A stretch of DNA of 12,680 bases from Immundisolibacter sp. Lineage in GTDB: Bacteria > Pseudomonadota > Gammaproteobacteria > Immundisolibacterales > Immundisolibacteraceae. The stretch lies in contig NZ_JBFIII010000087.1 of assembly GCF_041601295.1 (NCBI RefSeq), positions 1-12,680 of the forward strand. Direction: 5' to 3'. Every line of letters begins with the position of its first letter. Within the stretch, counting starts at the first letter, position 1. The position numbers and the translations under genes are program-made. The notes beneath the pieces are model-generated. The model ran no database searches and was not told where the DNA came from. It was given only the letters and a program-made list of their open reading frames with translations. Positions 1-7,516 of this stretch are shown one piece after another.

Positions 1-669
1 ATGAGCTTTCTGCGCCCCAAGTACATCACCTTCGACTGCTACGGCACGCTGACCAACTTCCAGATGGGCCCCCTGACGCGCGAGCTGTTCGCCGACCGCG
101 TTGCCCCTGAGCAGATGGATCAGTTCGTCAAGGATTTCACCGCGTATCGCCTGGACCAGGTGATGGGTGACTGGCGTCCTTACGATGAAATTCTCGATAC
201 CGCCATGTCGCGCCTGTGCAAGCGTTGGGGCATCGAATATCGCGGCGAAGGCCAGCTTTACTACAACGCCGTGCCGACCTGGGGTCCGCATCCCGACGTG
301 ACGGCCGGCCTGGCGAAAATCGCCGACAAGATCCCCCTGGTGATTTTCTCCAATGCCATGGACGAACAGATCATGTCCAACGTCGACAAGCTGGGCGTGC
401 CTTTCCACAAGGTCTTCACCGCCCAGCAGGCCCAGGCTTACAAGCCGCGCCTGCAAGCCTTCGAGTACATGCTCGACAACCTTGGCTGCGGTCCGGAGGA
501 CGTGATGCACGTGTCCTCGAGCTTCCGCTACGACCTGATGCCGGCCGAAGACATGAAGATCAAGAACAAGGCCTTCGTCGCCCGTGGCCACGAGCAGCCG
601 GGTAACGCTTGCTACAACTATCGGCAGATCGCCGACATCGGCGGCTTGGCCGGCCTGGTCGGTCTCTGA
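1..669 (+). CDS. HAD-superfamily hydrolase, L-2-haloacid dehalogenase (type II) like
   Basis: A 222-residue cytoplasmic HAD-fold hydrolase, close to the usual ~225-230 residues of L-2-haloacid dehalogenases. Motif I is FDCYGTL at residues 11-17: the nucleophile Asp12 is followed by Tyr14 rather than the second Asp of HAD phosphatases, which is the dehalogenase pattern. Motif II is FSNA (Ser117-Asn118), motif III Lys148 in YKPR, and motif IV lies in the VSSSFRYD block (171-178, Asp178). Characterised dehalogenases have Ser-Ser-Asn-x-Trp-Asp at motif IV; here the Asn and Trp are replaced, so true haloacid activity is doubtful. The start codon is base 1 of the window, so the ribosome-binding site is not visible and an upstream start cannot be excluded, although the N-terminus looks complete. 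The DAO oxidase follows after 38 bp, so the two are probably cotranscribed. The HAD fold is certain; the substrate is unknown. Confidence 0.9.
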   Translation: MSFLRPKYITFDCYGTLTNFQMGPLTRELFADRVAPEQMDQFVKDFTAYRLDQVMGDWRPYDEILDTAMSRLCKRWGIEYRGEGQLYYNAVPTWGPHPDVTAGLAKIADKIPLVIFSNAMDEQIMSNVDKLGVPFHKVFTAQQAQAYKPRLQAFEYMLDNLGCGPEDVMHVSSSFRYDLMPAEDMKIKNKAFVARGHEQPGNACYNYRQIADIGGLAGLVGL

Positions 670-707
670 TCCACAAGGGTCGCTCTTCACGGCACAAGGG
701 GTTGGAT

Positions 708-1982
708 ATGCACAGTGAATCCTACTGGCTCGATACCGCACCGGTGTTCACCGGAGCTCAGACTGGAGCGCTGCCAGCGCGGGTCGATGTTGTCGTCGTC
801 GGCGGCGGTTTCACCGGTCTGTCAGCGGCCCGAACGCTTGCCCTGAAGGGGGCGAGCGTGGCGGTGCTGGAAGCGGGGCGGGTGGTCGGTGAGGCCTCCG
901 GGCGCAACGGTGGCCACTGCAACACCGGGGTCGCCCAGGACTACAGCGGCCTCGTCGCCAGTCTCGGTGCCGACAAGGCGCGGGCCTATTACCAGGCCTA
1001 CGAAAGTGCGGTGCAGAGCGTGGTCACGCTGGTCGAGCAGGAACAGATCGCCTGCGACTTTAGGCGTAGCGGCAAGCTCAAGCTGGCCGCCAAGCCCCAG
1101 CATTACGAAGGTCTGGCGCGAACCTGCGAATTGATTCGCCGCGAGGTCGATGCCGAAGTCGAGCTGCTATCCGCCGAACAAGCCCGCGCCGAAGTCGACT
1201 CGGCTGAGTTCCATGGCGGCCTGCTGCAGCGTAACGGCGTGCAGATGCACGTCGGGCGCTTCGGTGTCGGCCTGGCCGAAGCGGCGGCGCGGCACGGCGC
1301 GCTGATCTACCAGCAGACCACCGTTCAGGGCTGGAAGGCCGAGGCCGGTGGCTATCGGGTCGATACCAGTCGGGGCAGCCTGCAGGCCGGGCAAATTCTG
1401 ATGGCGACCGGCGCCAGTCAACATGGCGGCCTGGGTTGGTATCGGCGGCGGATAGTGCCGGTGGGCAGCTTCATCATTGCCACCGAAGTGCTGCCCAAGG
1501 AGCTGATCGACCGCCTGCTGCCGCAACAGCGCTCGTACGTCACCAGCCGCATGATCGGCAACTACTTCCGGGTGACCCCGGACAATCGTCTGCTGTTCGG
1601 TGGTCGGGCCCGCTTCGCTATGTCCGGAGGAAGCTCCGATGCGAAGAGCGGCAAGGTGCTGCAGGCGGCGATGGCGCAGATGTTTCCGCAATTGGCCCAG
1701 GTGAAAGTCGACTACTGCTGGGGCGGCTTGGTGGACATGACCTCGGACCGCCTGCCCCGCGCCGGCCAGCATGGCGGGGTGTACCACTCTATGGGCTATA
1801 GCGGCCATGGGGTGCAGATGTCGGTGCATATGGGCCAGGTCATGGCCGAGGTGATGGACGGAAAAGTCGAAGCCAACCCCTGGCGGGAATTGAGCTGGCC
1901 GGCCATCCCCGGGCACTTCGGTAAGCCCTGGTTCCTGCCGATGGTAGGCGCGTATTACCGGCTGCAGGACTACCTACACTGA
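708..1982 (+). CDS. FAD-dependent oxidoreductase, DAO family (OrdL/PuuB-like amine oxidase)
   Basis: A 424-residue flavoenzyme of the D-amino-acid oxidase (DAO) superfamily. The FAD-binding Rossmann motif VVVVGGGFTG is at residues 28-37, with the ribose-binding Glu55 (VLEAG) and the typical GEASGRNGGH block at 61-70. The C-terminal FAD-contacting segment reads YSMGYSGHG-like (YHSMGYSGHG) before the final helix. The N-terminal SYW motif and SGRNGG block match the gamma-glutamylputrescine oxidase (PuuB/OrdL) subgroup, which oxidises the C-N bond of secondary or primary amines with release of an aldehyde. The start at 708 is chosen because AAGGGG (696-701) precedes it at a good distance; the frame is open back to 609 inside the HAD gene, but that extension has no homology-like content. 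It probably belongs to the same catabolic route as the downstream operon. The substrate cannot be told from sequence. Confidence 0.9.
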   Translation: MHSESYWLDTAPVFTGAQTGALPARVDVVVVGGGFTGLSAARTLALKGASVAVLEAGRVVGEASGRNGGHCNTGVAQDYSGLVASLGADKARAYYQAYESAVQSVVTLVEQEQIACDFRRSGKLKLAAKPQHYEGLARTCELIRREVDAEVELLSAEQARAEVDSAEFHGGLLQRNGVQMHVGRFGVGLAEAAARHGALIYQQTTVQGWKAEAGGYRVDTSRGSLQAGQILMATGASQHGGLGWYRRRIVPVGSFIIATEVLPKELIDRLLPQQRSYVTSRMIGNYFRVTPDNRLLFGGRARFAMSGGSSDAKSGKVLQAAMAQMFPQLAQVKVDYCWGGLVDMTSDRLPRAGQHGGVYHSMGYSGHGVQMSVHMGQVMAEVMDGKVEANPWRELSWPAIPGHFGKPWFLPMVGAYYRLQDYLH

Positions 1983-1986
1983 ATTT

Positions 1987-2033
1987 ATGCAGTTGTTTCA
2001 CGTTGTAAGTATGGAGTTGCTTCACGTTGCAAG
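1987..2033 (+). repeat. Tandem direct repeat, 2 x 23 bp at 24-bp period; candidate operator
   Basis: Unit 1 (1987-2009) and unit 2 (2011-2033) are identical at 20 of 23 bases; the shared core is TTCACGTTG, flanked by GTTG(T/C) and (T/C)AAG. The pair fills the short gap between the DAO gene stop (1982) and the binding-protein start (2092), just upstream of the transporter operon. Unit 2 also has an internal TTGC-N8-GCAA dyad. A pair of regulator-binding sites is the simplest reading. The regulator is not known. Confidence 0.5.
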
Positions 2034-2078
2034 AACGCTTCGCCAATGCGCGAGCACCCGAGCCTTATCATTTTCGAG

Positions 2079-2082
2079 AGGA
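2079..2082 (+). promoter_or_regulatory. Ribosome-binding site of the substrate-binding protein gene
   Basis: AGGA within a purine-rich GAGAGGAAG run (2076-2084), 9 bp before the ATG at 2092. It decides the start: the frame is open back to 1987, but the translation upstream of 2092 lies over the tandem repeat, and the Tat signal peptide is correctly placed only from 2092. Confidence 0.7.
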
Positions 2083-2091
2083 AGAACTGAT

Positions 2092-3735
2092 ATGACTGAC
2101 AATAAAAACAAAATCGACTCCCAGCTGATCACAGGTCAAGAAAGCCTGCGGGTTTTCGAGGGGCTCAACCGGGGCATGTCGCGCCGTGATGCACTGCGCA
2201 TGTTGGGGCTGGCCGGGGTGGCCGTCGCGGGCGCCGGCAGCCTGTTCGGCTCGGCCGGCCAAGTGTTCGCCGCAACCTCCGCAAGCACGGGCAAAGCCAA
2301 GCGGGGTGGCCGTATCAAGGTCGCCACTGCGACCAGCTCGACCGCCGATACGCTGGACCCGGCGAAGGGTGGTAATTACACCGACTACTGTCGTCACAAC
2401 ATGTTCTATAACGGCTTGGCGGTTCTGGACGCGCAACTCGCGCCACGTATGGCCCTGGCGGAGTCGTTCGATACCGCCGATGCGATCTCCTGGACCATCA
2501 AGCTGCGCAAGGACGTCGTATTCCACGATGGCAAGCCATTCACCTCGGCCGACGTCGTCTATTCGTTGACTCGCCACAAGTTGCCGGAGACTGGCTCCAA
2601 GGTGCTGACCATCGCGCAGCAGTTCGAGGAGGTGAAGGCCGCTGGGCCGCATGAGGTGCAGATCCGCTTGGCCAGCCCGAACGCCGACCTGCCGGCCATC
2701 CTCGCTACTACGCACTTCCTCATCGTGCGTGACGGCACCACCGATTTTGCTATTGCCAACGGCACCGGGCCTTTCAAGTGTGCGGAATTCCAGCCAGGCG
2801 TGCGCTCGATTGCCGCGCGCAACGCCAGCTACTGGAAGCCGGGCCTGCCCTACCTCGACGAAATCGAGTTCTTCTCGATCCCGGACGAGGCCGCTCGTAT
2901 CAGTGCCCTGCTCGCCGGTGACGTGGACCTGATCAACCCGATCAATCCGCGTTCGGTTTCGCGCATCCAGGACAGTGCCAACGTAGCGTTGATGGAGACC
3001 CCGACCGGTGGCTATACCAACCTGATCATGCGTGATGATCTGGGCCCGGTGCAGAACCCGGATTTCGTCCTGGCGATGAAGCATCTGCTCGATCGCAAAC
3101 AGATCAATCGGGCTGCCTTCCGTGGCTTCGGCAATATTGCCAACGACCAACCGATCGCTCCTGGCAATCGTTACTATTTCGCCGGTCTGCCACAACGTGA
3201 GTACGATCCGGAAAAGGCCAAGTTTCACCTGCAGAAATCCGGCATGGCCGGACGTTCCCTGCCTATCGTGGCTTCCGAAGCAGCTACCGGCTCGCTGGAC
3301 ATCGCCCAGTTGCTGCAGCTCTCGGGACAGCAGATCGGGCTCAAGCTCGATATCAAACGGATGCCGGCGGACGGCTACTGGTCCAATCACTGGATGAAAC
3401 ATCCGCTGGGCTTCGGCAACATCGGTGCGCGTCCGACCGCCGACCTGATGTTCAGCCTGTTCTACCAGTCGGATGCCAGCAACAACGAATCGGGTTGGAA
3501 GAACCAACAGTTCGACCAGTTGCTGGTTGCCGCGCGTGGTGAGACCGACGAGGCCAAACGCAAGCAGATGTATGCCGATATGCAGGTACTGGTGCATGAA
3601 CACTGCGGTATCGGTATTCCGCAATTCAACAGCAGCCTCGATGGCCACAACACCAAGTTGAAAGGACTTACCCCTCATCCACTCGGTGGGTTGATGGGCT
3701 ACATGTTCGCCGAGCACGTCTGGCTGGATGCCTGA
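2092..3735 (+). CDS. ABC transporter substrate-binding protein, family 5 (SBP_bac_5), Tat-exported
   Basis: A 547-residue periplasmic solute-binding protein of the peptide/nickel/opine cluster (DppA/OppA type), near the usual 500-550 residues. The N-terminus carries a twin-arginine signal: SRRDAL at residues 30-35, then a hydrophobic Ala/Gly-rich stretch (about 37-58) and a likely cleavage after VFA at residue 60. The mature protein starts with the GGRIKVA strand (72-78) and TLDPAKGG, and contains the family signature around VVFHDGKPFTSADVVYSL. Such proteins usually bind di- to oligopeptides, opines such as agrocinopines, glutathione or nickel chelates; which applies here cannot be read. It is the first gene of the importer set, separated from the permeases by 82 bp with a hairpin, whereas the downstream genes overlap. 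A Tat signal on this family is known in pseudomonads and suggests cytoplasmic folding before export. Confidence 0.95.
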   Translation: MTDNKNKIDSQLITGQESLRVFEGLNRGMSRRDALRMLGLAGVAVAGAGSLFGSAGQVFAATSASTGKAKRGGRIKVATATSSTADTLDPAKGGNYTDYCRHNMFYNGLAVLDAQLAPRMALAESFDTADAISWTIKLRKDVVFHDGKPFTSADVVYSLTRHKLPETGSKVLTIAQQFEEVKAAGPHEVQIRLASPNADLPAILATTHFLIVRDGTTDFAIANGTGPFKCAEFQPGVRSIAARNASYWKPGLPYLDEIEFFSIPDEAARISALLAGDVDLINPINPRSVSRIQDSANVALMETPTGGYTNLIMRDDLGPVQNPDFVLAMKHLLDRKQINRAAFRGFGNIANDQPIAPGNRYYFAGLPQREYDPEKAKFHLQKSGMAGRSLPIVASEAATGSLDIAQLLQLSGQQIGLKLDIKRMPADGYWSNHWMKHPLGFGNIGARPTADLMFSLFYQSDASNNESGWKNQQFDQLLVAARGETDEAKRKQMYADMQVLVHEHCGIGIPQFNSSLDGHNTKLKGLTPHPLGGLMGYMFAEHVWLDA

Positions 3736-3766
3736 GCGATTGGTGCAACGATAGCTCGATAACCAA

Positions 3767-3797
3767 GGCGTCGTCTGCGGGTCATGCAGGCGGCGCT
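3767..3797 (+). other. Intercistronic RNA hairpin between binding-protein and permease genes
   Basis: Bases 3767-3778 pair with 3786-3797 to give a 12-bp uninterrupted stem, counting G-U pairs (three), with a 7-base loop GGGTCAT. No T-run follows (ACTAAGTAAAGGG), so it is a poor intrinsic terminator. Its place after the binding-protein gene and ahead of the permeases resembles the 3'-stabilising hairpins known from transport operons such as malE-malF, which let the binding protein be made in excess. That role is inferred by position. Confidence 0.6.
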
Positions 3798-3804
3798 ACT
3801 AAGT

Positions 3805-3810
3805 AAAGGG
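3805..3810 (+). promoter_or_regulatory. Ribosome-binding site of the first permease gene
   Basis: AAAGGG, 7 bp before the ATG at 3818. It supports this start rather than the ATG at 3784, which opens a different reading frame and lies inside the hairpin loop. Confidence 0.6.
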
Positions 3811-3817
3811 ATCAATT

Positions 3818-4771
3818 ATGAACAGCACTATTGCACGCCTGGTTGTGGGTCGGTTGGCTGTAGGCGTGCTTACGCTGCTTATCGTATCGCTCGTGGTGTT
3901 TTTCCTCACCAGCCTGCTACCGGGGGACGCGGTCCAGGAACAGCTCGGGCAAGAGGCAACTCCGGAAGCGTTGGCGGCGCTACGCGCGCAGTTGGGCCTG
4001 GATCTACCCGTGCACCTGCGTTATTTGAACTGGCTGGGCGGGCTGATCACCGGCAATCCTGGCATTTCCCTGGTCAACGGCATGCCGGTCGACGACATGA
4101 TCGCCAGCCGGCTGCCCAATACCCTGCGCCTGGCAGCGGTCACCGCGCTGGTCTCGGTGCCGCTGGCGCTGACCATAGGTATTCTGTCGGCGATGTACCG
4201 CGGCTCAATCTTTGACCGTTACAGCAACATGCTGGCGGTGTTCGCCGTCTCCGTGCCGGAGTTCCTGATTGCCACCATTGCGGTACTGATCTTCGCGGTC
4301 AATCTGGGCTGGCTGTCGGCGCTGTCGCGCAACGTCGAGGTCGAATCGCTCGGCGAACTGGTTCGCGTCTATGCGTTGCCGGTGCTGACGCTGTGCTGCG
4401 TACTGACGGCGCAGATGGCGCGCATGACCCGGGCTGCCGTGATCGATCAGCTCAGCGCCTCCTATGTCGAAATGGCGATACTCAAAGGGGCACGACCGAT
4501 CCGGGTGGTGCTTCGTCATGCGCTGCCCAATGCGATCGGGCCAATCGCCAACGCCGTGGCGCTGAGCCTGTCGTACCTGCTGGGCGGCGTCGTCATCGTC
4601 GAGTCGATCTTCAACTATCCGGGCGTCGCGACGCTGATGGTAAACGGTGTGGTCACGCGTGACATGCCGCTGATACAGGCGTGCGTGATGTTGTTTAGCC
4701 TGGGTTTTCTGGTGCTGGTGCTGCTGGCTGACCTCTGTGCGATTCTATCCAACCCGAGGCTGCGCAAATGA
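3818..4771 (+). CDS. ABC transporter permease, DppB/OppB type
   Basis: A 317-residue inner-membrane permease, the usual length for the DppB/OppB half. About six hydrophobic segments can be seen, near residues 10-32, 101-124, 137-163, 184-203, 243-265 and 286-309. After the first one comes the typical LLPGDA element (33-38), followed by a periplasmic helical region that includes LRAQLGLDLP. The cytoplasmic coupling (EAA) loop lies at 218-239, with ILKGARPIRV then LRHALPNA, the part that docks on the ATPase. The C-terminal half holds VVIVESIFNYPGV (258-270), characteristic of the family. It would form the heteromeric channel with the next gene product. Its stop overlaps the next start by four bases (ATGA), so the two are translationally coupled. 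Confidence 0.95.
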   Translation: MNSTIARLVVGRLAVGVLTLLIVSLVVFFLTSLLPGDAVQEQLGQEATPEALAALRAQLGLDLPVHLRYLNWLGGLITGNPGISLVNGMPVDDMIASRLPNTLRLAAVTALVSVPLALTIGILSAMYRGSIFDRYSNMLAVFAVSVPEFLIATIAVLIFAVNLGWLSALSRNVEVESLGELVRVYALPVLTLCCVLTAQMARMTRAAVIDQLSASYVEMAILKGARPIRVVLRHALPNAIGPIANAVALSLSYLLGGVVIVESIFNYPGVATLMVNGVVTRDMPLIQACVMLFSLGFLVLVLLADLCAILSNPRLRK

Positions 4772-5682
4772 AACCGAACAGTATTTCACCTAAAACGAGC
4801 CTTGGGAGCGGCAAGGATAACGTGCTGAAGCAGGATGGACCGAACGAGCCGGTGCGAACAGGCCGGCGCCGGCTCTCGCTGTCTGTCGGCGGCGTCATCG
4901 GTCTGCTGATCGTGATCTTCTGGGCGCTGATGGCCGTCGCCGGGCCCCTGTTCGCGCCCTACGATGCCAACGCCATGGTCAGCGACGGTTACTTCGGCCC
5001 GCTCAGCCTGCAGTTTCCCTTGGGTACGGACTACCTGGGGCGGGATATTCTCAGCCGCTTATTGCACGGCGCGCCCTACACCATCGGTGTGGCGTTGCTG
5101 GCAACAGCACTTGCCTGCACGGCTGGCGTAGTACTGGCGCTGGTGGCGGCCGCTTCCGGTGGCTGGATCGATGCACTCATAAGCCGTACCCAGGATGCGC
5201 TGATCGCGATCCCGAACAAGATTTTTGCCCTGCTGATGGTGGCGTCGTTCGGCTCCTCGGTGCCGCTGTTGTTGCTGATGGCCGCATTCGCCTATATGCC
5301 GGGCTCCTTCCGTATTGCGCGTGCGGTCGCGGTGAACGTCATGACCATGGACTTTGTCCGGGTTGCGCGTACCCGCGGCGAAGCCATGCCCTACATCATC
5401 TTCATCGAAGTGCTGCCGAACATGCTGCGCCCGGTGATGACCGACTTTGGCCTGCGCTTCGTTTATGTGGTGCTGCTGCTCAGCGCCATGAGTTTCCTTG
5501 GGCTGGGCGTGCAGCCGCCGGACGCCGACTGGGGCTCGCTGGTGCGAGAAAACATCGAGGGCCTTTGGGCGGGTGCCCCGGCCGTGCTGGCACCGGCGGT
5601 CGCCATCGCCACCCTGACCATGGGGGTCAACCTGCTCATCGACAGCTTCGGCGGGCGATCCAAGCGCGAGACGGAGAAGTGA
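4768..5682 (+). CDS. ABC transporter permease, DppC/OppC type
   Basis: A 304-residue inner-membrane permease, partner of the DppB-like protein. A rather long hydrophilic cytoplasmic tail of about 40 residues (with the basic GRRR at 32-35) precedes the first membrane segment (about 41-62). The DppC hallmark LGTDYLGRDILSRLLHG is at 85-101, immediately before the conserved transmembrane core. The coupling loop is at 196-218 (VRVARTRGEA then EVLPN), and SFLGLGVQPPDADWG at 242-256 is the classic family motif near the C-terminus. The start lies inside the preceding stop codon region (ATGA), and the ATPase gene begins 1 bp after its own stop. Family and role are clear; the transported compound is not. 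Confidence 0.95.
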   Translation: MKPNSISPKTSLGSGKDNVLKQDGPNEPVRTGRRRLSLSVGGVIGLLIVIFWALMAVAGPLFAPYDANAMVSDGYFGPLSLQFPLGTDYLGRDILSRLLHGAPYTIGVALLATALACTAGVVLALVAAASGGWIDALISRTQDALIAIPNKIFALLMVASFGSSVPLLLLMAAFAYMPGSFRIARAVAVNVMTMDFVRVARTRGEAMPYIIFIEVLPNMLRPVMTDFGLRFVYVVLLLSAMSFLGLGVQPPDADWGSLVRENIEGLWAGAPAVLAPAVAIATLTMGVNLLIDSFGGRSKRETEK

Positions 5683-5683
5683 G

Positions 5684-7516
5684 ATGAACGAAATCGTCAA
5701 GGTAAGCGGCCTGCGCGTAGCCGCGCGTAACGAAGAGGGTATCGATGTACCGATCGTGCACGGTGCCGATTTCAGCCTGAACAAAGGCGAAGTACTGGCG
5801 CTGATCGGCGAGTCCGGTTCCGGCAAGAGCACCATAGCGCTGTCGCTGATGGGCTATGCCCGCTCGGGTTGCCGTATCGTCGGCGGCTCGGTGCGGGTCG
5901 GCGATGTCGACGTGCTGAAACTGTCGAATGCCCAGCTGGCAAAGCTGCGCGGGCGCACCGTGGCTTATATCGCGCAGAGCGCGGCCGCGGCATTCAATCC
6001 GTCCAAGAGCATCATGGATCAGGTGATCGAAAGCGCGCTGATCCACGGCGTTCTGTCGCGCAAGCAGGCGCAGGCCAAGGCCGTCGAGCTGTTCCGCGAG
6101 CTGGCGCTGCCGGAGCCCGAACGCATCGGCGCGCGCTATCCGCACCAGGTCTCGGGTGGGCAGTTGCAGCGGCTGATGGCGGCGATGGCGCTGATCACCG
6201 ATCCGGCACTGGTGATCCTCGACGAACCGACCACGGCGTTGGATGTCACGACCCAGATCGAAGTGCTGCGGGCGTTCAAGAAGGTGGTCCGTGAACGCGG
6301 TACCACGGCGATTTACGTCTCCCACGACCTGGCGGTGGTGGCGCAGATGGCCGACCGTATCGTCGTGCTGCGCGACGGCCAGATCCAGGAAAACAACCCT
6401 ACCGAACAGATCCTGGCAGCGCCAGAACATCCCTATACCCGCAGCCTGCTGGCCGCGATAAGGCCGGCGGCGCGCCAGGGTGCGGGCGATCAAGAGGCAG
6501 CTTCGGCGGAAGAGGATGTGCTGCTCGACATCCACGGTCTGGAGATTTGCTACGGCACCAAGAAGGTACTGCAGGATGTCGATCTGAAGATCCGACGCGG
6601 TGCGGCGGTCGGTGTGATCGGCGAGTCGGGATCGGGGAAAACCACCCTGGCGCAGGCCATCGCCGGCCTGGCGCCAACCTCGGCCGGACATATCCTGCTC
6701 GACGGCCAGCCGCTCAGCAGGACGCTGGCCGGGCGTACCCGCGAGCAGTTCCGCCGCGTTCAGTTCGTCTTCCAGAACGCCGATACGGCGCTGAACCCAC
6801 GGCACAGCATCGAACAGATCCTCGGCCGCCCGCTGCGTTTCTATCACGGCATGAAGGGTGCGCAGCAGCAGCGTCGGGTGGCCGAGTTGCTGGAGTTGGT
6901 ACAGTTGCCGGCCAGCCTTGCGCAACGCCGGCCCGGCGAGTTGTCCGGTGGCCAGAAGCAACGCGTCAACCTGGCGCGGGCGCTGGCGGCGGAGCCGGAT
7001 CTGATCCTCTGTGACGAAGTGACCTCGGCGCTGGATACGGTGGTGGGCGCGGCGATCCTCGAACTGTTGCGCGACCTGCGCCGCGAACTGGGAGTCTCCT
7101 ACCTGTTCATCAGCCATGACATCTCCACCGTACGTGCGCTGTGCGATGACATCGTGGTGATGTACAGCGGCCACAAGGTCGAGGCCGGCGATCAGCAGGC
7201 GTTCGTCCAGGCGCCGTTCCATCCCTACACCAACCTGTTGACCAATTCGGTGCCGGAGCTGCGCCAGGGCTGGCTGGAAAACTGCGGGGCCGCTAAAGGC
7301 TGGCTGCCGCCGATCGGCGAGCCGGCCAGCGACGCGCATCTCTGCCCGTTCCTCGATCGCTGCCCGGTGCGCATCGACGGGGTGTGCAATCGCAGTGCAC
7401 CACCGCGCCACAATATTGCCGGCGGTAGTGAGATTCTCTGTCATCACACCGGTGCCGATCTGCTCAAGGCGCAGGACGGTGTGAACAGCATGAAGCTAGT
7501 GGGTAGCTGGGCATGA
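5684..7516 (+). CDS. Fused dual ATP-binding protein of the ABC importer (DppD-DppF fusion)
   Basis: A 610-residue peripheral membrane ATPase with two complete ABC domains in one chain, replacing separate DppD and DppF proteins. Domain 1: Walker A GESGSGKST (42-50), signature VSGGQ (156-160), Walker B LVILDEP (176-182), H-loop His214. Domain 2: Walker A GESGSGKTT (313-321), signature LSGGQ (420-424), Walker B with Asp444-Glu445, H-loop His478. Both sites keep the catalytic residues, so both should hydrolyse ATP. Each domain ends in the oligopeptide-type extension (HPYTRSLL, then FHPYTNLL). After the second comes a cysteine set, C554-x5-C560-x7-C568-x17-C586, of the kind reported to hold a [4Fe-4S] cluster in DppD-type proteins. 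GGAG at 5673-5676 is the ribosome-binding site. Fusions of this kind (also GsiA, YejF) are common for family-5 importers. Confidence 0.95.
   Translation: MNEIVKVSGLRVAARNEEGIDVPIVHGADFSLNKGEVLALIGESGSGKSTIALSLMGYARSGCRIVGGSVRVGDVDVLKLSNAQLAKLRGRTVAYIAQSAAAAFNPSKSIMDQVIESALIHGVLSRKQAQAKAVELFRELALPEPERIGARYPHQVSGGQLQRLMAAMALITDPALVILDEPTTALDVTTQIEVLRAFKKVVRERGTTAIYVSHDLAVVAQMADRIVVLRDGQIQENNPTEQILAAPEHPYTRSLLAAIRPAARQGAGDQEAASAEEDVLLDIHGLEICYGTKKVLQDVDLKIRRGAAVGVIGESGSGKTTLAQAIAGLAPTSAGHILLDGQPLSRTLAGRTREQFRRVQFVFQNADTALNPRHSIEQILGRPLRFYHGMKGAQQQRRVAELLELVQLPASLAQRRPGELSGGQKQRVNLARALAAEPDLILCDEVTSALDTVVGAAILELLRDLRRELGVSYLFISHDISTVRALCDDIVVMYSGHKVEAGDQQAFVQAPFHPYTNLLTNSVPELRQGWLENCGAAKGWLPPIGEPASDAHLCPFLDRCPVRIDGVCNRSAPPRHNIAGGSEILCHHTGADLLKAQDGVNSMKLVGSWA

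Noticed and set aside
609..707. Longer start of the first DAO oxidase inside the HAD gene.
   Set aside because: The extra 33 residues are an off-frame reading of the HAD 3' end plus spacer; AAGGGG before 708 and the family N-terminus support 708.
2013..2031. Possible sigma-54 promoter (GG ... TTGCA) in the second repeat unit.
   Set aside because: The GG and GC elements are 14 bp apart, not the required 10, and no other GG fits the TTGCA at 2027-2031.
1987..2091. N-terminal extension of the binding protein by 35 residues from an in-frame ATG at 1987.
   Set aside because: It would put the twin-arginine motif about 65 residues from the start, has no ribosome-binding site, and translates the tandem DNA repeat. 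The start at 2092 has a good purine-rich site.
2068..3717. Long open frame on the - strand opposite the binding-protein gene; others lie opposite the fused ATPase (5636-7447) and the BFD flavoprotein (7701-8837).
   Set aside because: Their translations are rich in His, Arg and Gln without any recognisable motif, and they sit entirely opposite genes with clear family motifs. In GC-rich DNA with biased third positions such antisense frames arise by chance.
3741..3765. Weak inverted repeat TTGGT/ACCAA, and a TGCAACG stretch resembling the reverse complement of the upstream repeat core.
   Set aside because: Only five paired bases across a 15-base loop and about seven shared bases; too little to call a second operator.
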